Below, one piece after another: positions 11,324 through 23,700 of a stretch of 64,000 nt of DNA; positions within the stretch are counted from its first letter, which is position 1, and each line of letters starts with the position of its first letter. Source of the DNA: Heliopora coerulea (lineage: Eukaryota; Cnidaria; Anthozoa; Scleralcyonacea; Helioporidae); the NCBI GenBank assembly GCA_030142905.1, contig JASJOG010000002.1, forward strand, positions 5,713,001 to 5,777,000. The letters run 5' to 3'. The notes below the pieces were generated by a model. The model made no database searches, was not told where the DNA came from, and worked only from the letters and a program-made list of their open reading frames with translations. Both the position numbers and the translations under genes were made by a program.

Positions 11324-14300
11324 CTGCTTAGGTTCTTAGCTCTTAGTTATGTAGAAGATTATATTGGACGCACTTTCTACACGTTATGATACACAGAAGC
11401 ATTTCATTCGCAATGTATGTATATCGTTAATAATAACTGCAAATAGCAGAACAGCAGGACAATATTAACGTTTTAATGCCTCAATATATCACTCCTTGAG
11501 TGAGAAGGAAAAAAGTGGTGCTCGTTACACGTGACCTTCAATTTTTTTTTTGGACTAGCTGAAACATTGCGCATGCTCTTTAGCTATTTACTCAGAGAAG
11601 TTTTCTGAGCCCCTGTAGGGCACCAACTGAGAAATATGAATGGCAGATATAGAACTGAAATAGAGCAATAAACCAGCTCCGAAAAACAACATATTGAAGA
11701 CTTGAGATTTGAGCAAAAACAAAACGAATGTAAACGGTAACATTTCGACCTTATTTCAAAGTCATAGTCAAACCTATTGAAATAAGGTCAAAATATTACC
11801 GTTTACATTCGTCTTGTTTTTACTTAAATCTTAAGTCTTCAAGATGTTGTTTTTCGGAGTTTGTTCCTTGCTCTATTTCCTTAAATTGTCGGCTGGTAAT
11901 GGCTTCAAGTATAGAACTGAACCATAATTTTTTTGCTGATACTTCTATGCAATTATTCCTGGATAAGATTTTCTAAACCATTATCCAAGATTACCAAAAT
12001 GCTACGCACCACTCATAAAAAGAAATTTCCCTTTATGTAGCTAATCAAAAGCGTAGGTAGGGGCAGTTGCCCCTCCACTTTAAGCACGGATCAGGCCTGC
12101 CGGTATACCGGCTACATTAGTCGGTATACTAAGTTTGACCGATGCGATTTCAGTTTCCGTTCGAATTTAAGGATTTGATATTTAAGTTTATGAAGGATGT
12201 TCAATGCAAAATATTCGCGAGCAGTCCTGTTTCTGCTGTCCAAAATAAGGTAGTACGTTGACACAAAAAAAGTCTGGTGAGCCCTCAGGACAAGGTGGTT
12301 GAAGAAGTGGTGATGGCTGAACTAAAAGGAGATACGATGACGTACGTCATACCCCACATGATGATGTGCGCTTTTACGTTAAATCATTTATTAAATTAAT
12401 ACCTACCAGGGCCGACAATGAGAGATGATTCATTCTTTTTGTCAAATTTCGTTGACAGATTTACTGTTATCGTTACGGAAATACGTTGGTTGATTTTTAC
12501 TTATTTGTATTTGAGGGTATACGTCACCAAGACCTTGTCGGTATATTTGTGTCAAATTTTCTCAGCTCCCAACTTTGAAATTCCTAGCTAGGCCATTGTA
12601 GCCGATCTCTTTCCACCCTTATCAACCTGAGTGCCAGTGGCTTCGGAAGACCTAATTATTGACCGACATCGAAGAAAATATTAATGCCTGTTTACTGGGA
12701 CCTAATGGAGGTAAATACTCATCAGTATTCAATGAAACTGGTATAAATCTCAGAGATGAGTATCATGGAAAGTTGAAACTAACGTTTGTAACTGATTTCA
12801 TTTACCAACAAACGAAATGATTTTTTGTGACAGCTACTCGCATTTTTAACAAGCTAGCAATGTATAACGTGTCTTGTGAACAAAATAAACAACATCTAGC
12901 TTTCTCTAAACTGAAGTTACTTAGTAGATCTTCTGGTTAGGTTCTTAAGGCCCAATTCAACGTCGAACTTTTCATGTGTCAAATCAAATGACATTAAGCA
13001 ACTAACGAAGCCATTAGGTTATTTGAAGAAACCAAAAGCGTGGCAAAAATCAAATACGATTTTTTTCAGCAGTTTATTGGTAGTCAGTATTGGCAATCTT
13101 TTTCGTCCTTGAGCATTCGATGATGACGGTATTCTGTTTTCAAAACAGCATCTTAACACAACTGCAAAACATGACGGAAGCTATAGAGCTTCAGTCGATT
13201 GTCATTGTCATAAATTTGTTCCGTAATGTTCAAATGATGCATCCTTTCTGGCATTATATGGCTTAAGGTTTTAACAAAAACAAAACAGATTTGAAATGCG
13301 AATATTTGACGTCGCATTTAAGACATTTATAATTTAATGTGTTTCCCTAATTTTCCGGCTCAGTAACACAGTCTTACAGCGTCAAGATTCATTTCAGCAT
13401 TTTGATTCGAAAATGATCGAACCCTCGACTTCCTTGACTGAAACATTTTTCTGCAACAGAAAGTGTGGAACACCGGCTTATCGTATACATAAACTAGTCC
13501 TTTTTACCTTCTTCAATACAAACCATACTGAGAGTGACTTCAATAACAGATAACGGATGAGGAACATGAGGGACTAGTGATACATCTTGCAATCGAGAAA
13601 CTTGGATTGGACCTAGAAAGGATGAGAAAATGTTGCAAATACAGTTAAAAATTATAAAAACCAAATGCCCTTGCTATTGTAACTGCTAGTATTACAATAG
13701 TGTCCGGTTATGTAGAACCCGGTTATCTTCGAAGGATGTATTACGCCCAAAAAGCGCACGAGATTTTTTCGGATTGAACTGCCCAAGTTTGAAGGATTTT
13801 CGGATATTCCAGTCTTTCAATATTAGAGTAGGATTTGAACAGTTTTGTGATTGGTGTTTGCTGAAGGTAGTATGTGGTCGAGCCATCTCGATAATTGGTG
13901 CCATAAGTTAGACATTTAGCCACTTGGTCCTATCTTTTTCTGTCCACAGGAAGGCTATCATTGCGTGGTTAAATTTAATGGTTAACCTTCAAATTCGCAG
14001 TCTTTCATATGACTTTCACCTATGATTACACTTAACTTCTTACGATCGCTTCAACGTTTCAAAATACACTGTACTCCACGTTATCAACTTTATTATTATT
14101 AATGAGGAAAGTCAGCTCATACGAGCCAATGAGGTCGTTTAGCCCAAATTGCCATATTATGCCAAAGTGGGCACATGTCCCATAAATTATAGTGGTATGG
14201 CAATCACAAAGTGAAAAACATCGTGAGTAGTTAATGCCATTTTACACCACATTCTCACATACACAATTCCGTTGGTTGGGCATGGTCAACGGCTGGTGCT

Positions 14301-14698
14301 TTGCACCTATAAATCATGAGACTTTCTCAATAACCATCACACTTCCTCTCAGACTATTCTAAGGGTCTGTTCCGCAAAGCCGACCAATTAAGGCAAGCTA
14401 GACGCCAGTCCAATACCTGAAGTTGGATAATGTGATCTATTTTGTTCTTAGACTAGGAGAGTTCCTTTCAGACACGTAAGTGTCCTGGGCTCACTCAACC
14501 ATTTAAGGTAAAGGACATCAGGACAGTCAGAAGGATTTAGTAGTCCTTGGGCTAACAGGGAAGGTTTGCCAACACCTTAGGTGAGGTTACTTACCACTGA
14601 CGGCCAATTAAGGCAAGCAGTGGCTTTCAGTCACCCGTTTACCCAGCTGGCAAGGCAGGGGCGCCACTCCCTGAGGATGCCGAAACATCTTGCCTACC

Positions 14699-14730
<32 letters not shown>

Positions 14731-17700
14731 TAAATTTATTTTACAACGGTAACCCTTCAGCGATAAGATGCTGGTCTTCAAGGGGCCGTTTCTCTAAATA
14801 CAGTGACATCTATACCTAAGTATTTACACTCTTGTACTAATAACTATGTATACTTAAAAAATATAAAAATACTACAAACGTTCAATTTTGACCTTGAAAA
14901 CATTCAAATATTTAGTGGTATTAGATATTTGAGTTAACTTAACGAGAGATTTGTCTCTAAATTATTATAATGATTTCTAAGTAAAGTTTTTAATGAGTTG
15001 ACGGAGAGTTGGTCATACCCGTCTAGAATTACGGGTGGGAGACCATTCCAAGATATAGCTCCACGATATGAGAAACTTTTTCGTAGGTAATTCGTTTTTG
15101 GCTTTTTTAAATAAAGTTTCCTATTGTTACTTCTCAATTGATGTGAATCATTATGACAAGTGATAAACAAGTCTGATAAGTAACCGGGAGTTATGCCTCG
15201 CAACGCCTTGAATGTCAAAATATTCTCCCGTTTAAGAACATTTTTTATCGGTTCCCATGGCAGCATATTAAAAATCGCTGTTGATCTTATTTCGTAATTA
15301 GAACCTGTTATCACTCGAGCGGCTTGCTTTTGTAATTTATATACTTTTTCAACGTGTGCGTAATTGCCACCATTCCATACATTCAAGCAATAGGTGAAGT
15401 GGGGTAGAACGAGTGAATTGAACATATTTAAGAGTGCTTCATGAGTCACAAATTGTTTTGCTCTTCTTAACAGCGCAATAGCTTTCGAAATTTTTTTGCA
15501 TTGAGCATCATTATGTTCATTCCCAGTCGAGCTCTCACGTTCACTACTGTTGCCAAGTTACCAAGGAGAAAAAACTGTTCTCTGCCTGGCGACCAAAGAA
15601 AGTTGTTCCTACGGTATTTCTTGAAGTGGCTCGCGGTTTAGCAAATCTCTAGCAAACATTTCTGCATATATTATCGAAATTCAATCTGGATATTTTGGTT
15701 TTTGGGGGGTTTTTTATACTTTCACAAACAATTTGGGCAAATTTAGATTTCAAATTTGGACTGTTTTTATTTCGAATTGGATTTTTAAGGATTTACTGGA
15801 CTTCTCTAATCAGTGCGTTTTCGGATTTTTTTCGAGAAAAATTCTGGCTTTTTGGCGAAGTATATGACGGTATATTTAATAATACACCCCTTGGTTATCT
15901 CAAACCTATCGCTATCTCGAACACACTTCCGTTTTCCGTTGATTTAATTTCATTGGAGGAAGTCTAAATCAGTTTTATAAGCCTTATGTGGTTTCTTTTA
16001 GACTTTTTCACCACACGTCTGTATAAATATTGATATCTATTATCTTTGGTAATATCTTGTGATAAACTCAATAAACTCAAACTCAAACCTTGGTCTTGAT
16101 CTATGTTTTTCAGTATGTTACTATTCTGTGTCTCGAAATCGGCTATCTCGAATCCCCCGCTATCTCGAATACCTTGTCTTTCCCTTGATACAAATTAACC
16201 TTGTTTATCTCAAAAATGCATTGAAAATGACCTCGCTGAACGAGGAAGATGGTGAAACGAAACTAAAAATAATGAACAGTTCAAAGGCTGGTAACTGGCT
16301 TGACTGATTGCAACAAATTCCAACATTTCGAGCGAAGGCCCTTCGTCAGAGAACACGTTTCATTCTTTGAAGAAGTGCTTTTCCCGAAACGTTCTAATTC
16401 TTTGCAATCAGTCACGGCAGTTACCAAACTTTATACGTTCAAGTTCAAAACCCGCAAATTATTCCTAATCTTTAGCAATCGGGCGGATATTTTTTTCGTT
16501 CCTTTGAACTGAACTGAGTACAGTCACAGATGGTCTCTATTTATAGTCGCAGATGTGACTCAAAACAGTCACAATAAAAAACATGCATCATGAGTGATAT
16601 AAAGAATATTTCATAAATTGACCTGTACTGCTAAAGTCAACTAGAAAAAATTACCAAAACGAGGTTCTAGCTCGGATCTTCGGGTTACCGGACCACTACT
16701 CTACCAATTGAGCTATCGAGTCAACTGGGAACAGAATACTCGTTTTATCTAATTTAAGTGGACGAGAGATACTCGCGACAAATTAAAGTTCGATATCTCT
16801 GAGGACATGCAGTGTTTCGACTCTATTTCAGAATCATTCTCAAAGTAACATGAACAGAATATTTCATGAACGGACCATTGGTCAATTTCTCAATTGATGA
16901 AATACTCTTGACCCTCCTTTATCTCGAACAATTTTCCGTTTCACAATCTCAGCTCAGATTAACGAGGGACTACTGTAACGAAATACGAAGCTCGTATTCC
17001 TCGTAATTGTTAATTAACAATACGAGGAAGGGGGAAACGCTCAGTATCTTCGTCAAATTACTATACCTGTTTCGCTTTCCAGTCTCTCCAACGAGTAGAA
17101 TGTTAGTTTGCAATCAGAACAGTAGACGAGAAGAATATTATCCAAGACGTTGATAAGGAAGGGTGAACAAGGTAGACTTACATCTTTTGCAAATGCATTG
17201 TCCAACTTTGAAGATCTGGGATAGAAACGGATCTAAATATCAAAATTATAAAACAAAATTAGTTGACAGTGCATTAACGTAGAGAGATTTAAAATATTTA
17301 ACAATTATTCACCTAAGTGGAGGTGAATCTTGGTGGATATTCTCGGAGTGGCGAGGCGGCAAGCTAAATACCTATCACTATTCACCGACACTGATGTGAA
17401 TACTTGTTTTAGCCCATACCTTGTATAAGTGACTTCACATATTTTATTTTTTTAATTTTTAAAAAGAATTTTACGTAACGTCGGCTTGTCACCCGCACGT
17501 AATTCGTAAACAAACCATTTTGAACACATCCTGAGAGCATTTATCCTTACAAAGTCAAAAAAAGTACATATTTCTGAATGCTTTAATAGGAAATTTCACT
17601 GCTTTTTTGATATTGTCTGGTTTAATAAAAATGACTTTCTTCTTCTGTAACTGAAACGAAACGGGAAGCCATCTCTCTTCGCCCGGAGGTAAATAGTGCA

Positions 17701-20700
17701 GAATATTCCGGGACTGAGGAATCGATCAGGTTGCGCAAAAAATACCATCCATCTGAAAGGTATACGCTAAACTCGGTTAACTCCATGTGTATCGGAAAAA
17801 TGATGATTTCGCTCTTCTCTCTAAATTTATATTTCAATTTTCCCAGGTTTATGATGCTGTTTCGATAACAGAATTGATGTTGTGCTGTTGCCTGGGTTTC
17901 AAAACTGCATTGCTTCAAGCTCTGGACGAATGAAAGCTTTATTTCTTGGTCGGTTCTGCTGCCGTATTTTTACCACGGGTCTAATACAGTATCACAGCTG
18001 GACGAGTCCAACTATATGTTTTACTAAAGTTATAACAGTATTGCTATCAAAATTCCAACTGGGATTTTGAGTAGAGGTATGGTGAGAGGTTAAACCTGTT
18101 TTCGCAACTAGTTCAATGGATGTCAAACATCAACTCTAATTTAAATTAGTTACTAGGTAGCTTTGGGCGTTGTAGCCGCCATAGTGTTGGGGATTGCATT
18201 TTCGGTCGTCCCACCGGAAATCTTGTGGCGAATCTAGCCCAGTGTTTGATTGTGACTTTTCCTGTAGAACTTTCTATTTCACTTTTCTTTTTAAACTTTT
18301 TGATGGTTATGGTTAGAGTAAGGGTTAGAGTTTGCGTTAGGATTGGTTCGTGTCTATTTCACAATGCAATGAATTTACCGCATCCTTGTTGAACAAGTTA
18401 AGAAACAAAAAAGCTGGCAGCAGTCCAACAAAGCACGAGAAGAATTTGAGAAACTTTGCCGGGCTTTTAGGGAATAAAATCGCAGACGCCATAAGTTCAT
18501 ACCCTAATTGGTATGAATATTGCCCCTGACACCAGTACATATAATTTTTCTCAAAGAAACATCCAGAATAAGGGCTTTTTCCCCTCATAATCTCATCTCA
18601 ACCGTTATTTCAGTCACACTCGGATCGATATCATCTCCGAAGTCAGGTGGTAGTTTTTCCCTCATTACAAATTGCATGAGCTGCAAGCAGGTTCGAGGTG
18701 AACTGCATGGAAACTAATCATGAAAGAGTTTGAAAGTATATCACTTCGTAGAAATCAAACCATCGACTGAGAATTTTTGCACAATATACAGTTTATATAA
18801 GGTATTCACCGACCAAAAACGATAAAGAACATATTTATTTTTTATTCCGTAAGCACTATCGGATGGAGGTCAAATCAAATTCTTCCCAATTTCTTATTGA
18901 AGGAAACAAAAATGTGAAAAGAACGTCCATTTATTTATCGTTCTGTAGTAAGTGGTAAATGAAAATTGAAATTTCTTCTTTTTTTAACAATCGGATGAGT
19001 TTTGGCGAAAATTCCGTAGACCGGGACCAAAGTATTGGAGTGGCCAGAATTCCACCCGATGAAGATTAATAAGAGCATAAAACAAACATATCTGAAAAAA
19101 AGATGAAAGGCAGAGAAGAAGCTACTCCACGACTTCACCCATTTCAATGGAAGTAATTCTGGCTGCAGATCGTCTAAATGTATAGCCGAATGTATAGCCC
19201 AAACCAGTGCTGAATTCAATTCATTACAATATCGTCCAGTTCTTTTGAAAATTACTCGGATAGCTTTCTTCTCACCTCGTCGCTACTGGACTGTAGGTTG
19301 TAACAAGCTATCACTAAAAATTCGTTCCACCATGACAATCCACCTCGACAGTAAATACTCTGCTCCTAGAAATATAAAATACATGAAATGATATATACAC
19401 GTGTTATGTTCTTGAATACCGGCACGCATTAACTTGTTGAGTTATGCAATCAACATCTGTAAAGTTGGACACTTTCGCAATTGCAGGAGTGCAAGATGAC
19501 ATACTTAAGTGTTCGATAGGCACTCACTGAAGTCTGAACTAGACGGTGGCCCGCAAATTTGCTGAGGGCCGCTTAGGTCCCCTACGGGAAATGTCCTAGT
19601 TACGTCTTTTCAACACCGGCATCTAGGCTTATGCCTCCAAATTTCCTACGCAGCGGAAATCCTTACCGTCTGTTAACGGTTAAGTTAAAATTAGAAAACT
19701 TTCTAACCAGAAAACTATTGATAAATAACCAAAGTAAGTAACAAAGAAACTGAAATTTGGAGGGAAAACCATATATCAAAGGAAAATAGTGTACAGAGAA
19801 GATGTAAAGTGACATGACGGTGGAGTGTTTTACCATCCAACACAATGTTTTGTAATCCATCTCTATACATCGGGGGGGGAAATGCCATAGCATTTATAAT
19901 GGATGGCTGTTTCAGGGTTTCATGGGTAGTTTTACTGATTACCAATTATCTTTACAATGACGATGATGTCTTTTCAAATACCACAAATGCAATCGAGGGA
20001 AAAAAAAAACAACTCATTTTTTAAATTTTGGCAGACGGTGAGAATTTCTTCGACCATTTCAATATATAAAAAATTTAAGTTTATGATAGGCCCATTCAAA
20101 CAAATATGTATATGCCAAATTCCACCTTGGCCTAACTTTTAAAAATATCCACTATGTCTTTCACATAAAGGGTTTTGATGGAAATATTAGTTTGTTGTTG
20201 TTTTGATTTCAAAAAGCCCAGAATAACATTAGACAAAATAAAATAGTAAGTTAAAGACAGATCACAATTATGTGATTGTGTGTTTTTTTCCTTGAGCCAA
20301 ATCTAAAACCCCAAGAAGAAAGACACATTTGCGCGTCCTTCGATATAACCTGGTTGCTTCCACAATGTAGCGATACCTGAGATTCATTGCCGAACAGCTT
20401 CCAACGTCGATTGAGTAAAGAATAATGAGCCACTCCCATTCGACCAGCAATTGCTAAATACATCCCAGACTCGTCAACTGCAACGCACTATAAAACGTGA
20501 TTGAATGAAATAGGTTTTTTAGAAAAGTGAACCTATAAAAACAGACGTGAAATGATTCTTTTATTCTGACAATTAATGCTAAAAGCATCTTCATAAAAGA
20601 GCCGGAGACAAACTCGAGGCGAGGCCCCGAAATTACTCGACAACGACTTGATTCGTACAATGTATCATGAGTCCTAACTTGACGCTGACTTAACACATCG

Positions 20701-23700
20701 TTACGTCTGATATCTTCATTAAACGATGAAGTTGAACCTATTCGTCTTGTAGTAGCTGAGTCAAATATCAAGTGGGTATAATTTTCGGCAGTTTCCGCTG
20801 TCACTATTACGGCCTTTTCGACCACAGATTGCAGCAATTTAATGAGGTTTCTCTTACCCTGCTTGAAAACAAGCTTACTCCTCTCTTCAAATTTTTGCAG
20901 TTTAAAAAACAATAATTTTCAAACTTTCTTGGCGAATAAGAGTATTAAGAGGTTTATTTTTTAAGTCATTTAAAAATACGCGCTGTACTTGCTTTATCGG
21001 ATCTAAAACAGTCGACTGTCACCTCGTATTTTAAATCCGATAAAGCACTTGTCCTAGTTCTTGTTAAATACTACTTCCCACATAAACTGTTAAAAAGGTA
21101 TGTCCTATTTTACGGAAAGACCTACTGGCAGCTTGAACCCCAGAAAAAAATAGTGCGAATTTACCAAACAAAAGTAAATTAACAGCAAAAAAATTAAAAA
21201 ATTGAAATGCATTACATTAGTCAAGTTAAAACAATAGAATTTTTTTTCCAAGAACAGAACCTTTTATTGTACAGTAATTTTACAATATTCTTACTGCAAA
21301 ATATTAAAGTAGTTTTTTTTCTTTTTTTTCAGTGTACGATACTCATTAATAATTCATGAAGAAAACGCAAAAGAAATTGTCTCCCAACTAGTATGCAGGA
21401 AATCGAATACAGCATCGACATTATTCACAAAAACTTTCCTTCCATTTTCTCAGTTAAAATTTCCTGACACTTCAGAACAGTAAATATGGGCAGTTAAAGT
21501 GCACATGTATTTTATGAAAGATAAAATATTCGCATCTGAATTGTAGGCGATTAACTACGGTTCGCCTTCGGCTTCCCTTGTACATCTCAAACAGTTCGGC
21601 CACTCATATTGTAGCTATTACTTAAATTAGCATGCAAAGCGTCTTTGACTGAATAAAATTTGAATGAAAAATACAAAGTAAACTTACCCTAATGGGCCAG
21701 TTTTTTTCGATATAAATCTGGGGGTACTGAAAGAAAACATTTGAAAAATATATCTGAAAATTACATAAAATACCAGGAGCAACAAATGCGAAGAATGTGT
21801 AAAGTGAACATAGATTAATTCATAGGAAGTACCACTTCAGGTTCTGCGTTAATACTCCTTTTGCTATTCTGATAGGCTGCGATGTCCCAAGGAAGTTTTT
21901 AAACGAAATTTTATTTTTGAATAATTTTCAGAAACGTTCAACGCAAATTTACGGTCATCGTTTACATGTGTTCAGTGTAATTACACAAGTGATTATCAAA
22001 AACCCCGCGAGGTGATTGGCCCAACGTCATAATTCTCGTTATTCGCCTACAGGTGAGTGTAACAGTGAAGGCACAGAAGCAAAATAGAATTTTTAAAACA
22101 GTTTCTTCACTACTTCTTTTCAAATAATTACCTGTGTAATTATACTAAAACAATTGTTTGCGTTACGTTCAGTGAATATTGTTGAATACTCCCCTTGACT
22201 TTGTCCAGGCGACTGTTCAACGATATTAACTTTGTCTTCGGCGAATAATTGTCAATTATCGTCAATGTTTATGGATATAGTATAACGTACCAACAGCGGT
22301 GTTGCGAATGGGATGGGGATGGGTTCAGCCGTGGATTCCACCGCAAGAAATTCAAAAATACGTCAAAAACCTTGAAAACCGGGAAGATATTTCTGCCATT
22401 GCTACATGTGTGCTTGTGAACCGTCCTTGTCAACTTGTTTTAAATGCAACGTTAAGAAACATGGCAGAAGCTTTAAAGTTAGTTTGATATCACACAAAAG
22501 AAACTGGAACACTAACGAAACAAACAAAACAGGTAATACTTTTCTCGAAGCAATAGATGCAGTGAGGTAACGTCATACAATACAACGACACTCATAAATT
22601 TCAACGCTGAATATTGAGGCCATTAACCAAAAACAAAAACTCCTTAAACTTACTATGGATCTTATGAAACGAAACTTTACAATTAACCTGCACTGCTGAA
22701 GTCAACTGAAAAATGTTGACTCGAGCCGGATTCGAACTCGCACCTTCGGGATACCAGTCCGCTGCTCTACCTGTTGAGCTATCGAGTTCACAGAGATTGG
22801 AGGCGAGTTTTTATCCAATTTAAGTGCACGAGATATTCTCGCGACAACTTAACGCTACCCATGAGGATGGATGTGCAATGTTTCAATTCTATTTTAGAAT
22901 CATCTTCAGGGTATTATGAAACGAAACTTCACAATTAACCTACATTGCTGAAGTCAACTCAAAAATGTTGACTCGAGCGGGATTCGAACTCGCACCTTCG
23001 GGATAACGGTTCGCCGCTTATTATGGATCTTTCTCAACAAATTTTGTCCTTTGTACAGCATTTTTAGGTAATATATTTCCGTAGCCGGAGTTTCCTTTAC
23101 GTTTGCTTTATACAATTTCTTCAAAGATGGAAGAAGCAAGTATTACCCTCAAAATTTGTTTTTGTCTTGTTTTTTTGGGTAGCAACTTGGAAATTTCAAC
23201 TTTTAGTTGATCGAAGAATGAATGGGAAATTTTTCGTTCATGAACATTTGCCCCCAGCTGGGGAATGTGTGCAAGAGCTCAGTCGGGGCAAGTCGTATAT
23301 ACGAATTATAAGTTCATAACGAGGACATAGAAATAACCGAAGGTCGCCTTAACAAAACCACGTTTCTGTTCGCTGCATGTCATGCAATCGACAGTCAACA
23401 GAAAATTAAACCAAAACTTGAAAACAGAAAAGGAACACGTGGTAAACTATACTTGACAATAAAAGTCGTTGAAAACGCCGAATAAAAATAGTTTGGAAAC
23501 ACTTGATTCCCTTCGACTTGAGAAACTCTGCTATTAAAGAATACCTGTATAATTTGCCAGTGTTTTGTACTAGAAGTGCTAGCACTGTCTTGGGCCTCGA
23601 AAGCAGGGCCTTCAATATCGAAAGCATCATAAAGGTGAGTTCGAGTGTCAGAAATAACATCAGCGGTGCTCAGGTACAGGCATGTCTCTCCCTGAAGAAC

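Noticed and set aside
18337..18717. Possible extra RIC1 exon between exons 16 and 17
   Set aside because: The translation has no family similarity, and exons 16 and 17 already join in frame with continuous family alignment.
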